Under the pieces are notes generated by a model. The model ran no database searches. It saw only the letters and a program-made list of their open reading frames with translations, and had not been told where the DNA came from. A program made the translations under genes and the position numbers. DNA of 64,000 nucleotides from JACPRL01 sp035573715 (GTDB lineage Bacteria > Acidobacteriota > Terriglobia > Acidiferrales > 2-02-FULL-67-57). Positions 31,965-39,850 of this stretch are shown piece by piece. Within the stretch, counting starts at the first letter, position 1. Each line of letters begins with the position of its first letter. The stretch spans positions 62,001 to 126,000 of the forward strand of contig DATLZZ010000003.1 in NCBI GenBank assembly GCA_035573715.1, written 5' to 3'.

Positions 31965-32857
31965 TTCCGGATTCCGATGAGGCCCATGGTGCGGCCGGTG
32001 CTGCCGCGCTCGGCGCGATGCGAGAAGAGCAGGTCGGTGCGGCAGGCGGTGCAGAGCGGCGAGACGACGATGTTCTTGTTGCGCAGGCCGGCGGCGACCA
32101 GTTGCCGGCGGTTGGCTTCAACAAGATCCAGGTAGACTTTTTCTTCCGCAGGCGCGGTGAGTGCCGGACGCGGTCGGCGCGCGCCGGGCGGGCGTGGCTC
32201 GCGCGAAATCAGCCGCTGCTGCCAGAGGACGTCGGGGACGGAAACTTTGACGCGGCGCACCAGCTTTTCCCAGTAGGGAAACTGGCTTTCGAACACCTCG
32301 ATTACTTCGCGGCCGACTTCGTAACAGCAGACGTGAATGCCGGGGCCGAGGATGGCGCGGAGGTCGCGCGGGCGGCAGCCAAAGCGGAGGCGCGTCACGC
32401 CGACGGTTTTTTCGGCGATGCGCTTGGCGGTGCCGCGCCAGCCGGCGTGGACGGCGGCGACGGCGAGTCGGGTTGGATCCGCAAGCAGAATAGGAAGGCA
32501 GTCGGCCACTTGCACGGCGAGCAGCAGGCCGGGCCGGTTGGTAATGAGGGCGTCGCCGTAGAACTTAAGAGCGCCGTCGCGCTCGCGCTGGACAGCGGCG
32601 GTTTTTTGCAGAGACGCGCGGTCGAGCGCGCGCACAATGTCGGTGTGGCGCTGCTTGAGCGTGATGAGTTGCCAGCGGCCGCCGAGCGCCCGCAATAGTT
32701 TTCGGCGGTTGCGGGCAACATCGGCCGGCGATTTAGAAACCGAATAATTCATGTTCCCCAGTGCGCGGGTGGTGAAAGCATGGGTTACGCGCGCGAATTG
32801 GCGAAGCCAGGCGTCCTGAATCAGCCCCATCTGTTCCACAGCGGCTAGATGATACAC
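31961..32857 (-). CDS. pgeF: Peptidoglycan editing factor PgeF (YfiH/laccase-domain purine nucleoside phosphorylase family)
   Basis: PgeF removes L-Ser wrongly placed in peptidoglycan precursors; relatives also act on purine nucleosides. 298 residues with the family motifs KQRHTD, VADCLPILLAD, AAVHAGWRGTAKRIAEKT, LGPGIHVCCYEVGREV and, near the end, CTACRTDLLFSHRAERGSTG, giving the Cys-His zinc set. It is longer than E. coli YfiH because of an insertion with basic proline-rich sequence around residues 213-240. First gene of the minus-strand trio and divergent from acpS with a 29-base gap. Confidence 0.92.
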   Translation of the reverse strand: MYHLAAVEQMGLIQDAWLRQFARVTHAFTTRALGNMNYSVSKSPADVARNRRKLLRALGGRWQLITLKQRHTDIVRALDRASLQKTAAVQRERDGALKFYGDALITNRPGLLLAVQVADCLPILLADPTRLAVAAVHAGWRGTAKRIAEKTVGVTRLRFGCRPRDLRAILGPGIHVCCYEVGREVIEVFESQFPYWEKLVRRVKVSVPDVLWQQRLISREPRPPGARRPRPALTAPAEEKVYLDLVEANRRQLVAAGLRNKNIVVSPLCTACRTDLLFSHRAERGSTGRTMGLIGIRK

Positions 32858-32886
32858 TAGCGACTCACCGGGTCACAGGACACCGA

Positions 32887-33264
32887 ATGATTGTCGGAAC
32901 AGGAATCGACATTGCCGAGCCGGCGCGGGTGCAGTCGGCGGTGGAGCGCTACGGCGCGCGCTTTCTGAAGCGCGTGTTCACGTCGGCGGAAATCGCCTAC
33001 TGCGAGAGCAAGCGCAACAAGTACGAGCGCTACGCTGCGCGCTTCGCCGCCAAAGAAGCGGCCTTCAAGGCGCTGGGGACCGGCTGGCGACGCGGCGTGC
33101 GCTGGCTCGACGTCGAGGTGTCCAACCTTCCGACAGGCCAGCCGACGCTCAAGCTCGCCGGGCGGGCCCAGGAGTTCGCCGCCCGCCTCGGTGTGCGCCG
33201 CATCGCGCTCTCGCTCACCCACAGCGAGCAGTTCGTCCTCGCCCAGGTCATCTTCGAAGACTGA
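32887..33264 (+). CDS. acpS: Holo-[acyl-carrier-protein] synthase
   Basis: Transfers 4'-phosphopantetheine from CoA to apo-ACP. 125 residues, usual length. Magnesium ligands Asp8 (GTGIDIAE) and the glutamate in RFAAKEAAFKALGTG; FLKRVFTSAEIAYC, HSEQFVLAQVIFE. It stands alone between the pgeF cluster and the 317-base gene-free stretch. Confidence 0.96.
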   Translation: MIVGTGIDIAEPARVQSAVERYGARFLKRVFTSAEIAYCESKRNKYERYAARFAAKEAAFKALGTGWRRGVRWLDVEVSNLPTGQPTLKLAGRAQEFAARLGVRRIALSLTHSEQFVLAQVIFED

Positions 33265-33581
33265 TCGCCACGAGCACAACACCGGCGGCGGGTGCCGCGG
33301 GGCTCGTCGCGTTCATTCGCGCGCGTGCGGGTCCTTTGCGACAGGCCAATTTGGCAATTGTAAAAAGTTGTTACACGCCGGAACTTTCACTCTCACCCAA
33401 CCGTATTGCCCCGTGAGTGCGAGAAAGACGCGCACGGCGGCGAGCAGAGAATTTTCTGAGCGCTTCTGCTACCACCGGCAACCGTGAGCCGTCTAATTGC
33501 ACGAGCACGGAAATCAGGGCGCGGGAGCCCGCAGCGCGAGGACTGAGCCGTGGACAAATCCAACGCTCCACAGGAGGGGTC
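33265..33581. other. Gene-free stretch upstream of the small secreted protein
   Basis: No coding signal in either direction. It contains a locally A/T-rich segment (33343-33374). In it, TTGCGA and TGTAAA spaced by 17 bases (CAGGCCAATTTGGCAAT between them) could form the promoter of the gene at 33582, leaving a leader of about 200 bases. No repeat family seen. Confidence 0.4.
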
Positions 33582-33905
33582 ATGAAGAGAGCAATCACGC
33601 TGCTGGCACTTATCGCGCTGGTCGGTGTGCTGGCCGCGAATTCGGTCGCGGCCGAGTCTCATTCCTTCAAGCTGTTCCGCGAGGTTAGCCTCAACGGCAC
33701 CCAGCTCAAGCCCGGCAACTACAAGGTCACGATGAACGGGAACGGGGAAGCGGTGATTTCGCGCGACGGCCGGGAGGTAGCCAAGGCGCGGGCGGAGATC
33801 AAGCCCATTGACGGCGGCTCCAGCAGCGGCACGGTGCTGACCGGCGCCAACGGCGAGCTGCGCGAGATTCGGTTGAACGGAAAGGTGGTTGTGTTCGTCC
33901 GCTAG
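33582..33905 (+). CDS. Small secreted beta-rich protein
   Basis: 107 residues: signal peptide MKRAITLLALIALVGVLAANSVAA, then a short beta domain (SFKLFREVSLNGTQLKPGNY, KVTMNGNGEAVIS, GREVAKARAEIKP, GELREIRLNGKVVVFVR). The pattern (…LNGTxLKPGxYKV) is typical of a family of about 100-residue exported proteins frequent in Acidobacteriota; function unknown. ATG 33582 is set by AGGAGG (33572-33577). A strong terminator follows at 33958. Confidence 0.75.
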   Translation: MKRAITLLALIALVGVLAANSVAAESHSFKLFREVSLNGTQLKPGNYKVTMNGNGEAVISRDGREVAKARAEIKPIDGGSSSGTVLTGANGELREIRLNGKVVVFVR

Positions 33906-33957
33906 GCTGCGGGTGCCCCGATAAATCGGGGCTGCGGAACGACGCAACCATCTCTTA

Positions 33958-34002
33958 GAGGCGGGACAGTCGCTGCTCCCTGCTGTCCCGCCTCTTACTT
34001 TT
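33958..34002 (+). terminator. Strong intrinsic terminator
   Basis: GAGGCGGGACAG (33958-33969) pairs perfectly with CTGTCCCGCCTC (33983-33994), followed by TTACTTTT. It ends the secreted-protein gene and may also work for the convergent DUF4412 gene. A smaller hairpin CCCCGATAAATCGGGG lies before it at 33916-33931. Confidence 0.85.
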
Positions 34003-34013
34003 CTCCAGCCCGA

Positions 34014-34790
34014 TTACGGCTGCTGGCCGGGCTCGGTTTGGCGCAGGCCCGGGGGCAGATCAAACAAGCCCGCCTCGAACCTCTGGCGCTCCGCCTTCAC
34101 CACGCGCTGCTCGGCGATGGCGGTGCCGCCGACGTAGCTCACCGAGCGCACCGGGAAGCCTTCCATCGCCCTCATCTGTTTGATTTGGTCCACCGGCCCC
34201 TGCTCGCCCAGCGGCTCCAGCAGGCGGCCGAGGTCGGTCAGGGTCCTGAACTCGGCCGGCTGGATGTGAAGCTGGTCGAGCGAGGCTGCCCAGATTTCCG
34301 CCGTACGCTCGTCCTGCTGAAGAACTTCGTAGCGGGTGCAGACGAAGGAGTCTACTTTTTCGTTTTGTCCCGCGGCGCGGTAGCTGACGGCCCCGCCGGC
34401 CCCGCCCATCATCTGCTCGATGGCGGCGCGCTGCTCGGGCGGCAGCTGGGCCAGGTCCTTTTCCATTTGTTTTCGCTGGGCTTCCAGATTCTCCCGGAGC
34501 CTGGCGATTTTTTCCGGAGTCAACTCGACGTAGGTGCCGTCGCGTTGGTCAATCAGCCAGGCCAGCGAGCGGTCGGCGCGGAAGATGATGACGATGTCTT
34601 CACCCTCTTCACTCTGCGCCTCCAGGCGGAGCCGTCCGGCGTCGAGGTAGTAGACGGTGCGGCCCAAGGCCGTGTTGCTGCCGGGCTCGCGCTGCTCGGT
34701 CTCAACCCGCACGCCGGCGGCGGCGCTGCCGGCCAGCAGCAGCCACACGGCGGCAATGCTCAGTAGCGCTCGCTTGGATGAAACCCGCAT
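34014..34790 (-). CDS. Exported DUF4412-type protein
   Basis: A 258-residue protein with a signal peptide from ATG 34790 (MRVSSKRALLSIAAVWLLLAGSAAA). Beta-strand pattern resembles DUF4412/LolA-like domains (NTALGRTVYYLDAGRLRLEA, EDIVIIFRADRSLAWLIDQR, TYVELTPEKIARL), then a helical segment with EKDLAQLPPEQRAAIEQMMG, and FPVRSVSYVGGTAIAEQRVV near the end. Function unknown, periplasmic. The open frame extends to 34838, but the signal peptide marks 34790 as start. The 207-base gap upstream holds hairpin 34946-34974 and no gene. Confidence 0.75.
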   Translation of the reverse strand: MRVSSKRALLSIAAVWLLLAGSAAAGVRVETEQREPGSNTALGRTVYYLDAGRLRLEAQSEEGEDIVIIFRADRSLAWLIDQRDGTYVELTPEKIARLRENLEAQRKQMEKDLAQLPPEQRAAIEQMMGGAGGAVSYRAAGQNEKVDSFVCTRYEVLQQDERTAEIWAASLDQLHIQPAEFRTLTDLGRLLEPLGEQGPVDQIKQMRAMEGFPVRSVSYVGGTAIAEQRVVKAERQRFEAGLFDLPPGLRQTEPGQQP

Positions 34791-34945
34791 GGATTGCTTC
34801 CCCCGTCGTCTGCAATTCGGCCCGCCCGCGGCGGGCAAGCCAGCTAGTGCCGGTCCAGCTTGTGCGCCTTCAATTGCACTGCGCCATCTTATCTCACAAG
34901 TTGGAACGGCACTACTTGGATGCCGGCAGGCGCAAACGAGGAAGC

Positions 34946-34974
34946 CTCGCCGGGCGCCCGAAGGGCCCGGCGAG
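34946..34974. terminator. GC-rich hairpin downstream of the zinc-ribbon gene
   Basis: CTCGCCGGGC (34946-34955) pairs perfectly with GCCCGGCGAG (34965-34974) with a 9-base loop. It lies 23 bases after the stop of the minus-strand zinc-ribbon gene; no T-run, so it is either a factor-dependent stop or a further dispersed palindrome. Confidence 0.45.
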
Positions 34975-34997
34975 CGAAGGAGCGCCCCGCCCGATGA

Positions 34998-35306
34998 CTA
35001 GAAGGCCGTGGCGCTCATACCCGCCGCCCGCCGCTGCTGGTAGCATTCGCGGCAGTAGACCGGCCGGCCCTGGGTGGGCCGGAACGGCACGGTGGTTTCC
35101 TTGCCGCACTGCGAACAGGTGGTGAGGGTCTCCACCCGCTGGAAGTGGCCCCCGCCCTGGTTTTGAGCCCGCTTGGACTTGCACGGCTTGCAGCGCTTGG
35201 GCTCGTGTTTGAAGCCCTTGTCGGCGAAGAACATCTGCTCGCCGGCGGTAAACACGAACTCGGCGCCGCAATCGACACAAACAAGTACTTTGTCCCGGAA
35301 TTCCAT
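34998..35306 (-). CDS. Zinc-ribbon domain protein with four CxxC knuckles
   Basis: 102 residues with four CxxC pairs: CVDC (10-13), CKPC, CSQC and CREC, enough for two zinc ribbons. The N-terminal ribbon (VLVCVDCGAEFVFTAGEQMF, then FADKGFKHEPKRCKPC) is a widespread bacterial family of unknown role. The second (CSQCGKETTVPFRPTQGRPV, YCRECYQ) resembles the CxxC-x-CxxC protein common in Acidobacteriota and Chloroflexi. Probably nucleic-acid or protein binding. It follows rpsU on the same strand, 65 bases away. Confidence 0.85.
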   Translation of the reverse strand: MEFRDKVLVCVDCGAEFVFTAGEQMFFADKGFKHEPKRCKPCKSKRAQNQGGGHFQRVETLTTCSQCGKETTVPFRPTQGRPVYCRECYQQRRAAGMSATAF

Positions 35307-35371
35307 CCCCGACTCCCCACGCCGCGCTCCCCCGGCTGGGGGGACCCGGAATCTCCCCGACGTCAGGTCCC

Positions 35372-35569
35372 TTAGCTGAGTTCGCGCCTCAGTTTCTTGC
35401 GCATTCGCTTACGGGCTAACGCTTGCTTGATTCGGCGCCGCTCCCCGGGCTTCAGGAAGTAGGAGTGTTTCTTGATCTCCTTGATGATGTCTTCCTGTTG
35501 CACCTTGCGCTTGAAGCGCCGGAGGGCGCTTTCCAACGACTCCCCGTCCTGGATTCGTACTTCGGCCAA
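35372..35569 (-). CDS. rpsU: 30S ribosomal protein S21, TTG start
   Basis: 65 residues: AEVRIQDGESLESALRRFKR, then KVQQEDIIKEIKKHSYFLKP and a basic tail RIKQALARKRMRKKLRREL, a textbook S21. The frame is open upstream to 35716, but TTG 35569 is preceded at 9 bases by AGGAGGTG, complementary to the 16S anti-Shine-Dalgarno, and yields the normal S21 N-terminus. S21 helps mRNA selection on the 30S subunit. It lies 237 bases downstream of tRNA-Leu on the same strand; that gap has no gene and no clear promoter. Confidence 0.95.
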   Translation of the reverse strand: MAEVRIQDGESLESALRRFKRKVQQEDIIKEIKKHSYFLKPGERRRIKQALARKRMRKKLRRELS

Positions 35570-35806
35570 AAGGTTTGCACCTCCTCCCCGTTCGGTGAAA
35601 AGGAAAAGCGACTTAGGGTCTCCGAAAACGGCCCGCCCGTCAAGGGCTTTCTGAACTTTCGGGCGGTTTCCGGCGCTGGGGAGGGGCGCCGACGCTTCAG
35701 GGAATGCCCCTCCCATGCGTCCGAACGCGTTCGGAACGCATTTAGAGCATGGGCTGGCTAGGCCCCCAGCCTTCGGCCTTCAGCCCCAGCCTCAAGCATC
35801 CAGAAG

Positions 35807-35892
35807 TGCCCGGGGTGGGGGTCGAACCCACACGAGGCTCGCGCCTCAAGGGATTTTAAGTCCCCAGCGTCTGCCAATTCCGCCACCCGGGC
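35807..35892 (-). tRNA. tRNA-Leu, anticodon UAA
   Basis: On the minus strand the gene begins GCCCGGGTGGCGGAATTGGC and ends GGGTTCGACCCCCACCCCGGGC plus discriminator A. The acceptor stem GCCCGGG/CCCGGGC is perfect, the anticodon loop is CTTAAAA with anticodon TAA, and a long class-II variable arm (TTGAGGCGCGAGCCTCGT) follows, as in leucine tRNAs. Length 86; CCA is not encoded. Confidence 0.97.
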
Positions 35893-36012
35893 GGGGGAGG
35901 CGGGAGCACAACCGTAAAGCGTGTCCCGCGCATCAGCCGGATTGTAACAGGAGCCAAGATTCCTGGCGTGACTGGCAAGTGGTAACTCGCAACTTGTGAA
36001 CGGACTGAAGAA

Positions 36013-36063
36013 GCGGATCCCTCGTCCCGTCCTTTCCCTGGAAGGACGGGACTCGGGATAACA
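36013..36063. repeat. TGTCATCCCGAGC-type repeat, family B, copy 3
   Basis: GCGGATCCCTCG, a GTCCCGTCCTTTCCCTGGAA / GGACGGGAC stem, then TCGGGATAACA. Same ends and reverse orientation as copy 2. It lies downstream of aguA. Confidence 0.7.
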
Positions 36064-36091
36064 GCCCTTTGGGAAATCGGTAGCGACGATT

Positions 36092-37180
36092 CTAGAGCGC
36101 CGGTTGCTGCTGGGTCAGACAGTGGAGCGTGCCTAAGCCGAGCACCAAATCCACGGCGTGAATGCCGACCACGGGCCGGTCGCGAAAAAGCTCCGCGAGA
36201 ATCCCGAGCGCGGCGCGGTCGTTCGGATCGTTGAAAGTCGGCACCAGCACGGCGGCATTGGCGATGTAGAAGTTGGCGTAGCTGGCGGGCAGGCGGTCGC
36301 GGCCGAACCAGCGCGGCGCGGGCATCGGCAGTCGCGCCACTTCGACGCGGGCGCCGTTCTCGAGCCGCATTCCCCGCAAGCGCTCGCGGTTTTCTTCCAA
36401 AGCACGGTAGTTGGGGTCGCGCCGATTCTTTTCCTCGCACAACACGACGGTGCGCGGGTTCACGAAGCGACAGAAATCGTCCACATGCCCGTGGGTGTCG
36501 TCGCCGGCAAGGCCGCGCCCCAGCCAGAGGATGTTGGACACGCCCAGCACCGAGCGCAGCACGGCTTCCACTTGCTTGCGGCCGAGCCCGGGGTTGCGCG
36601 GCTGGGTGCGCTGGTCGAGCAGGCACTCTTCAGTGGTCAGCAGGGTCCCGCGGCCGTTGACGTCGATGGCGCCGCCTTCGAGCACGAAGTCTCGTCCGCC
36701 AACCTGAACGCGGAAGCGGCGCAGGCCGAGCCGCCGCGCCACCTCGCCGGCGACGCGGTTGTCCTTGCGCCAGTCGGGATACCTCGCCCAGGCGTTAAAG
36801 CGGAAGCGAGCGACAGCCACTTCGCGCGGGCGCGCGCGGCGAACGAAGATGGGGCCGAAGTCGCGCGTCCAGCCGCGGTTGGTGGGGACGCGGAAGAACT
36901 CGACCCGAGCGAGATCAACGCAAGACTGCTCCAACGCTGCGCGCGCGGCGGCCTCGTGGGCGCGGTCGTTCACCAGGATGCGCACGCGCTCGCCCGGCGC
37001 CAGGTGCCGCACGATCTCGCAATAGACCCACGGGATGGCGGCGAACTTTCCCGGCCAGTCGCTGCGGTTGTGCGGCCAGCCGAGCCAGGTGGCTTCGTGC
37101 CGCTCCCACTCGGCGGGCATCGAGAAGCCGAGCGAAGCGGGCGTTGCGGCTTCATCGGCTTCTTTCTTCGCGGGCGGCAA
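36092..37180 (-). CDS. aguA: Agmatine deiminase
   Basis: Hydrolyses agmatine to N-carbamoylputrescine and ammonia. 362 residues of the peptidyl-arginine-deiminase fold: MPAEWERHEATWLGWPHNRS, RDFGPIFVRR, FVLEGGAIDVNGRGTLLTTE, GDDTHGHVDDFCRFVNPRTV and the nucleophile Cys354 in GLGTLHCLTQQQP. It starts three bases after the stop of aguB, its partner enzyme in the next step, so the two form an operon for putrescine formation from agmatine. An arginine decarboxylase is not in the window. Confidence 0.94.
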   Translation of the reverse strand: MPPAKKEADEAATPASLGFSMPAEWERHEATWLGWPHNRSDWPGKFAAIPWVYCEIVRHLAPGERVRILVNDRAHEAAARAALEQSCVDLARVEFFRVPTNRGWTRDFGPIFVRRARPREVAVARFRFNAWARYPDWRKDNRVAGEVARRLGLRRFRVQVGGRDFVLEGGAIDVNGRGTLLTTEECLLDQRTQPRNPGLGRKQVEAVLRSVLGVSNILWLGRGLAGDDTHGHVDDFCRFVNPRTVVLCEEKNRRDPNYRALEENRERLRGMRLENGARVEVARLPMPAPRWFGRDRLPASYANFYIANAAVLVPTFNDPNDRAALGILAELFRDRPVVGIHAVDLVLGLGTLHCLTQQQPAL

Positions 37181-37183
37181 GCG

Positions 37184-38101
37184 TTACTTCACCCGAGTGG
37201 CAGGAGTGGAATCGAGAAAGCGGCTGTCAATTCCTGTATAGGCGTCAATACGGCGGTCACGCAGGAAGGGCCAGTGGCGGCGCACCTCTTCAATCCGTTC
37301 GAGGTCAACTTCGCCGTAGAGAATCTCTTCCTTATCGGTGGACGCTTCCGCGACCACCACGCCGAACGGGTCGGCCAGGAACGAAGTCCCCCAGAACTCG
37401 ATTCCTTTCCCTGCGTCGCTCCGAGGCAGCTCATGGCCGACGCGGTTGACCGCCGCGACGTAGACTCCGTTGGCGATGGCGTGGCCGCGCTGCACGGTGC
37501 GCCAGGCATCGCGCTGGGCGGCGCCGTGCTCGGCTTTTTCGTCCGGGTGCCAGCCGATGGCGGTGGGATAGAAAATGACGGCCGCGCCACGCAACGCCGC
37601 CAGGCGCGCGCCCTCGGGATACCACTGGTCCCAACAGATGAGCGCGCTGAGGCGCCCGACGCGCGTGGCGAAGGCCTGGAAGCCGAGGTCGCCGGGGGTG
37701 AAGTAGAACTTCTCGTAGTAGGCGGGGTCGTCGGGGATGTGCATCTTTCGGTAAAGCCCGGCCACGCGACCGTCGGAATCAATCACTGCCACACTGTTGT
37801 GGTAGACGCCGGGGGCGCGGCGCTCGAAGACCGGCGCAAGAACGACGACGTTGTGCTCACGGGCCACGCGGGCGAGCGCCTCGGTGGTGGGGCCGGGAAC
37901 GGGCTCGGCCAGATCGAAGAAGCTCGGATCCTCCTGCTGGCAAAAATACTGCGAGCGGAAAAGCTCGGGCAGGCAGATGAGTTCGGCGCCGGCGCGCGCC
38001 GCTTCCTCCACCCGTGCCACGCCGTGGGCGAGGTTGGCCGCGGGATCGGCCTTCATCGCCATCTGGACCAGCGCTACAGTGAATTTGCGCGGCTCGCTCA
38101 T
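37184..38101 (-). CDS. aguB: N-carbamoylputrescine amidase
   Basis: Nitrilase-superfamily amidase releasing putrescine, CO2 and ammonia from N-carbamoylputrescine. The 305 residues carry the Glu46-Lys119-Cys156 triad (LICLPELFRSQYF; YRKMHIPDD; LICWDQWYPEGARL). Also GWHPDEKAEHGAAQRDAWRT and NRVGHE, typical of this subfamily. Upstream member of the aguB-aguA operon. The 110 bases before it show no obvious regulator site. Confidence 0.94.
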   Translation of the reverse strand: MSEPRKFTVALVQMAMKADPAANLAHGVARVEEAARAGAELICLPELFRSQYFCQQEDPSFFDLAEPVPGPTTEALARVAREHNVVVLAPVFERRAPGVYHNSVAVIDSDGRVAGLYRKMHIPDDPAYYEKFYFTPGDLGFQAFATRVGRLSALICWDQWYPEGARLAALRGAAVIFYPTAIGWHPDEKAEHGAAQRDAWRTVQRGHAIANGVYVAAVNRVGHELPRSDAGKGIEFWGTSFLADPFGVVVAEASTDKEEILYGEVDLERIEEVRRHWPFLRDRRIDAYTGIDSRFLDSTPATRVK

Positions 38102-38211
38102 CGGGGGAATCCTACACCAAAAGAATCAGCGCCGAGACACCCATTCGACCCACGTCGACTTCACCGGGGGTTTGCTCAAGGCAAGCAGAGTCGCGGAGAA
38201 AACAAAGTCAA

Positions 38212-38835
38212 TCAGGCGACATCGTCGGGCTCGTCCTCGGGCCCATCCGCGGGGACCTCGACGCGCGACAGATTGTAGGTGCTGCCGTCGGCCAGCGTGC
38301 ACTCCCACTTGACCCCGAAGACCGGCCCAGGCTGCGGACCCACCAGGGACTCGTCGGCCTGGAACACAGTCAGCACCACTTCCCGCAGCCGCGTGAAGCC
38401 GCACTCTTTGGCTCTCAATCGCAGAGGAGATTTGCGCGCGGCTTCCGCGAACAACGCAACCACCTTGTCCCATACGCCGTCGTCTTCGGTCCACGTAAGA
38501 GGCAACCCCAGCCAATCGCAGAGCTCTTCGAGCTCGTCGCGAAGAGATGAAAAGGAAACCAGGTCGAGCGCCTCGGCCGGCTCCTTGCTGTCGGGGTCCG
38601 CCACGTCGTAACGCCCCAGGTCGTCGTCCAGTCGACGGAGGATTTCCCAGGCAGGCTCGGGATCGAGCTTGCCCTGCGCCCCCCAGTCGCAAAACAGATT
38701 CAACGTGGTCAGCCGGCGGCGCTCGCCTCGCTGCTCGAGCAACCGCCGGATTTCACCCAGCGCATCGACGACGTCGGATTTCCTGCTCGGAGGGTTGCCC
38801 AGAAGGGCTGCAAGTTTATCGGCAGTGCCGTTCAC
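38212..38835 (-). CDS. Hypothetical protein
   Basis: A 207-residue acidic cytosolic protein with no signal peptide or membrane helix: KLAALLGNPPSRKSDVVDAL, LTTLNLFCDWGAQGKLDPEP, DVADPDSKEPAEALDLVSFS, then a beta-rich end (GVKWECTLADGSTYNLSRVE) with an acidic tail. No family recognised. It stands alone between aguB and the cupin gene, separated from the latter by a TGTCATCCCGAGCCCGCCGC repeat fragment (38841-38860). Confidence 0.55.
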   Translation of the reverse strand: MNGTADKLAALLGNPPSRKSDVVDALGEIRRLLEQRGERRRLTTLNLFCDWGAQGKLDPEPAWEILRRLDDDLGRYDVADPDSKEPAEALDLVSFSSLRDELEELCDWLGLPLTWTEDDGVWDKVVALFAEAARKSPLRLRAKECGFTRLREVVLTVFQADESLVGPQPGPVFGVKWECTLADGSTYNLSRVEVPADGPEDEPDDVA

Positions 38836-38868
38836 TGGTCTGTCATCCCGAGCCCGCCGCGGCGGGCC

Positions 38869-39204
38869 CTAGGCACGCGGCTTGTAACGCGCGACATCGG
38901 CGAAGAGGTCGAACACGCGCGTGCGCACGGGAAACCTGGCGCCGTGCACGGTGCCGGCGGGAATGAAGTAGGAATCGCCGGGCTTGTAGCGGCGCGTCTG
39001 GCCGGCGATGGTGAGCTCCATCTCGCCGTCGAGCACCACGCCCCACTGGTCGCCGTGCGAGTGCAGCGGCACCTCGGCACCCGCCTCCATGGTGAAAAAG
39101 ACGGCCTGGCCGCGGTCGCCCTGCAGCATGTGGGCGACGATGCCGGGAAACGGCAGGTCGGCTTCCGGCAGCTTCAGGATGAAGTCTGGATAGAAATCAG
39201 CCAT
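38869..39204 (-). CDS. Single-domain cupin protein
   Basis: 111 residues with both cupin motifs: VPLHSHGDQWGVVLDGEMEL (His-x-His and downstream Glu) and YFIPAGTVHGARF (His). Typical of small metal-binding cupins; enzyme or sensor role unknown. Same strand as the rhodanese gene 39 bases upstream, so probably cotranscribed. Confidence 0.88.
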   Translation of the reverse strand: MADFYPDFILKLPEADLPFPGIVAHMLQGDRGQAVFFTMEAGAEVPLHSHGDQWGVVLDGEMELTIAGQTRRYKPGDSYFIPAGTVHGARFPVRTRVFDLFADVARYKPRA

Positions 39205-39243
39205 GGCGCACCTCCGACCTCTGGAACTCTGAAACCCTGCAAC

Positions 39244-39675
39244 TTATTTCTTGGCCAGCGCCTCGTAGCGATCCTCGGGCGGCGCCTCCTGGGTCGCGGG
39301 CAAGCCGCGCATCGTCCACCCGGGAAAGGTGACACGGCCCATCTGGTCGGTCTCAGCTCCGAACCCTCCGCGCATGTCCACCACGTTCGTGAAGCCCGCC
39401 TGCACGAGCAACTCGGCGGCTTTCATCGAGCGGCCGCCCTTCTGGCAGCCGGTGATGAGCTTAGCGTCGCGCGCGAAGTTCTTCTCCACCACTTCCAGAA
39501 AGCGTGGGTTGGGCGCCATCCGGCCGCTGGCGTCGGGCTCGAGCAGCGGCACGTTCTTGGCGCCGAGGACGTGGCCGGCCGCGAACTCCGGCGTGCTGCG
39601 CACGTCGAGGTAGACGTAGTCGCCCGAGTCCAGCAACTGCTTGGCTTCTTCCGGTGCGATGCGTTTGATCTCCAT
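39244..39675 (-). CDS. Rhodanese-domain protein
   Basis: 143 residues, one rhodanese domain: YVYLDVRSTPEFAAGHVLGA, active Cys77 in LITGCQKGGRSMKAAELL and the closing block FTNVVDMRGGFGAETDQMG. Probably a sulfurtransferase; sulfur acceptor unknown. Start ATG 39675 lies 50 bases from the -35 box of the divergent oxidase promoter. Confidence 0.92.
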   Translation of the reverse strand: MEIKRIAPEEAKQLLDSGDYVYLDVRSTPEFAAGHVLGAKNVPLLEPDASGRMAPNPRFLEVVEKNFARDAKLITGCQKGGRSMKAAELLVQAGFTNVVDMRGGFGAETDQMGRVTFPGWTMRGLPATQEAPPEDRYEALAKK

Positions 39676-39725
39676 GCCCCTTCTTATCTCACACGCCCCG
39701 TGCGCCCGTCAATGCGGCCAGGCGA

Positions 39726-39754
39726 TTGACACGCATACGGCCAATGGATAGACT
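39726..39754 (+). promoter_or_regulatory. Promoter of the cytochrome oxidase operon
   Basis: TTGACA (39726-39731, consensus), a 17-base spacer, TAGACT (39749-39754). Transcription would start near 39761, about 90 bases before the coxB ATG, which has GGAG 7 bases upstream. Confidence 0.75.
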
Positions 39755-39850
39755 CACAGCTTGCTTCAGGGGCGAATGTCGGGCCGGGTACTTCACGCAA
39801 GCCTTGCTGTCTTTCTCGAAGACTGAACTTAACCTTCTTGGAGCGGCTGA

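Noticed and set aside
36158..38278. 706-codon plus-strand open frame
   Set aside because: Antisense to aguA and aguB, both with complete active sites.
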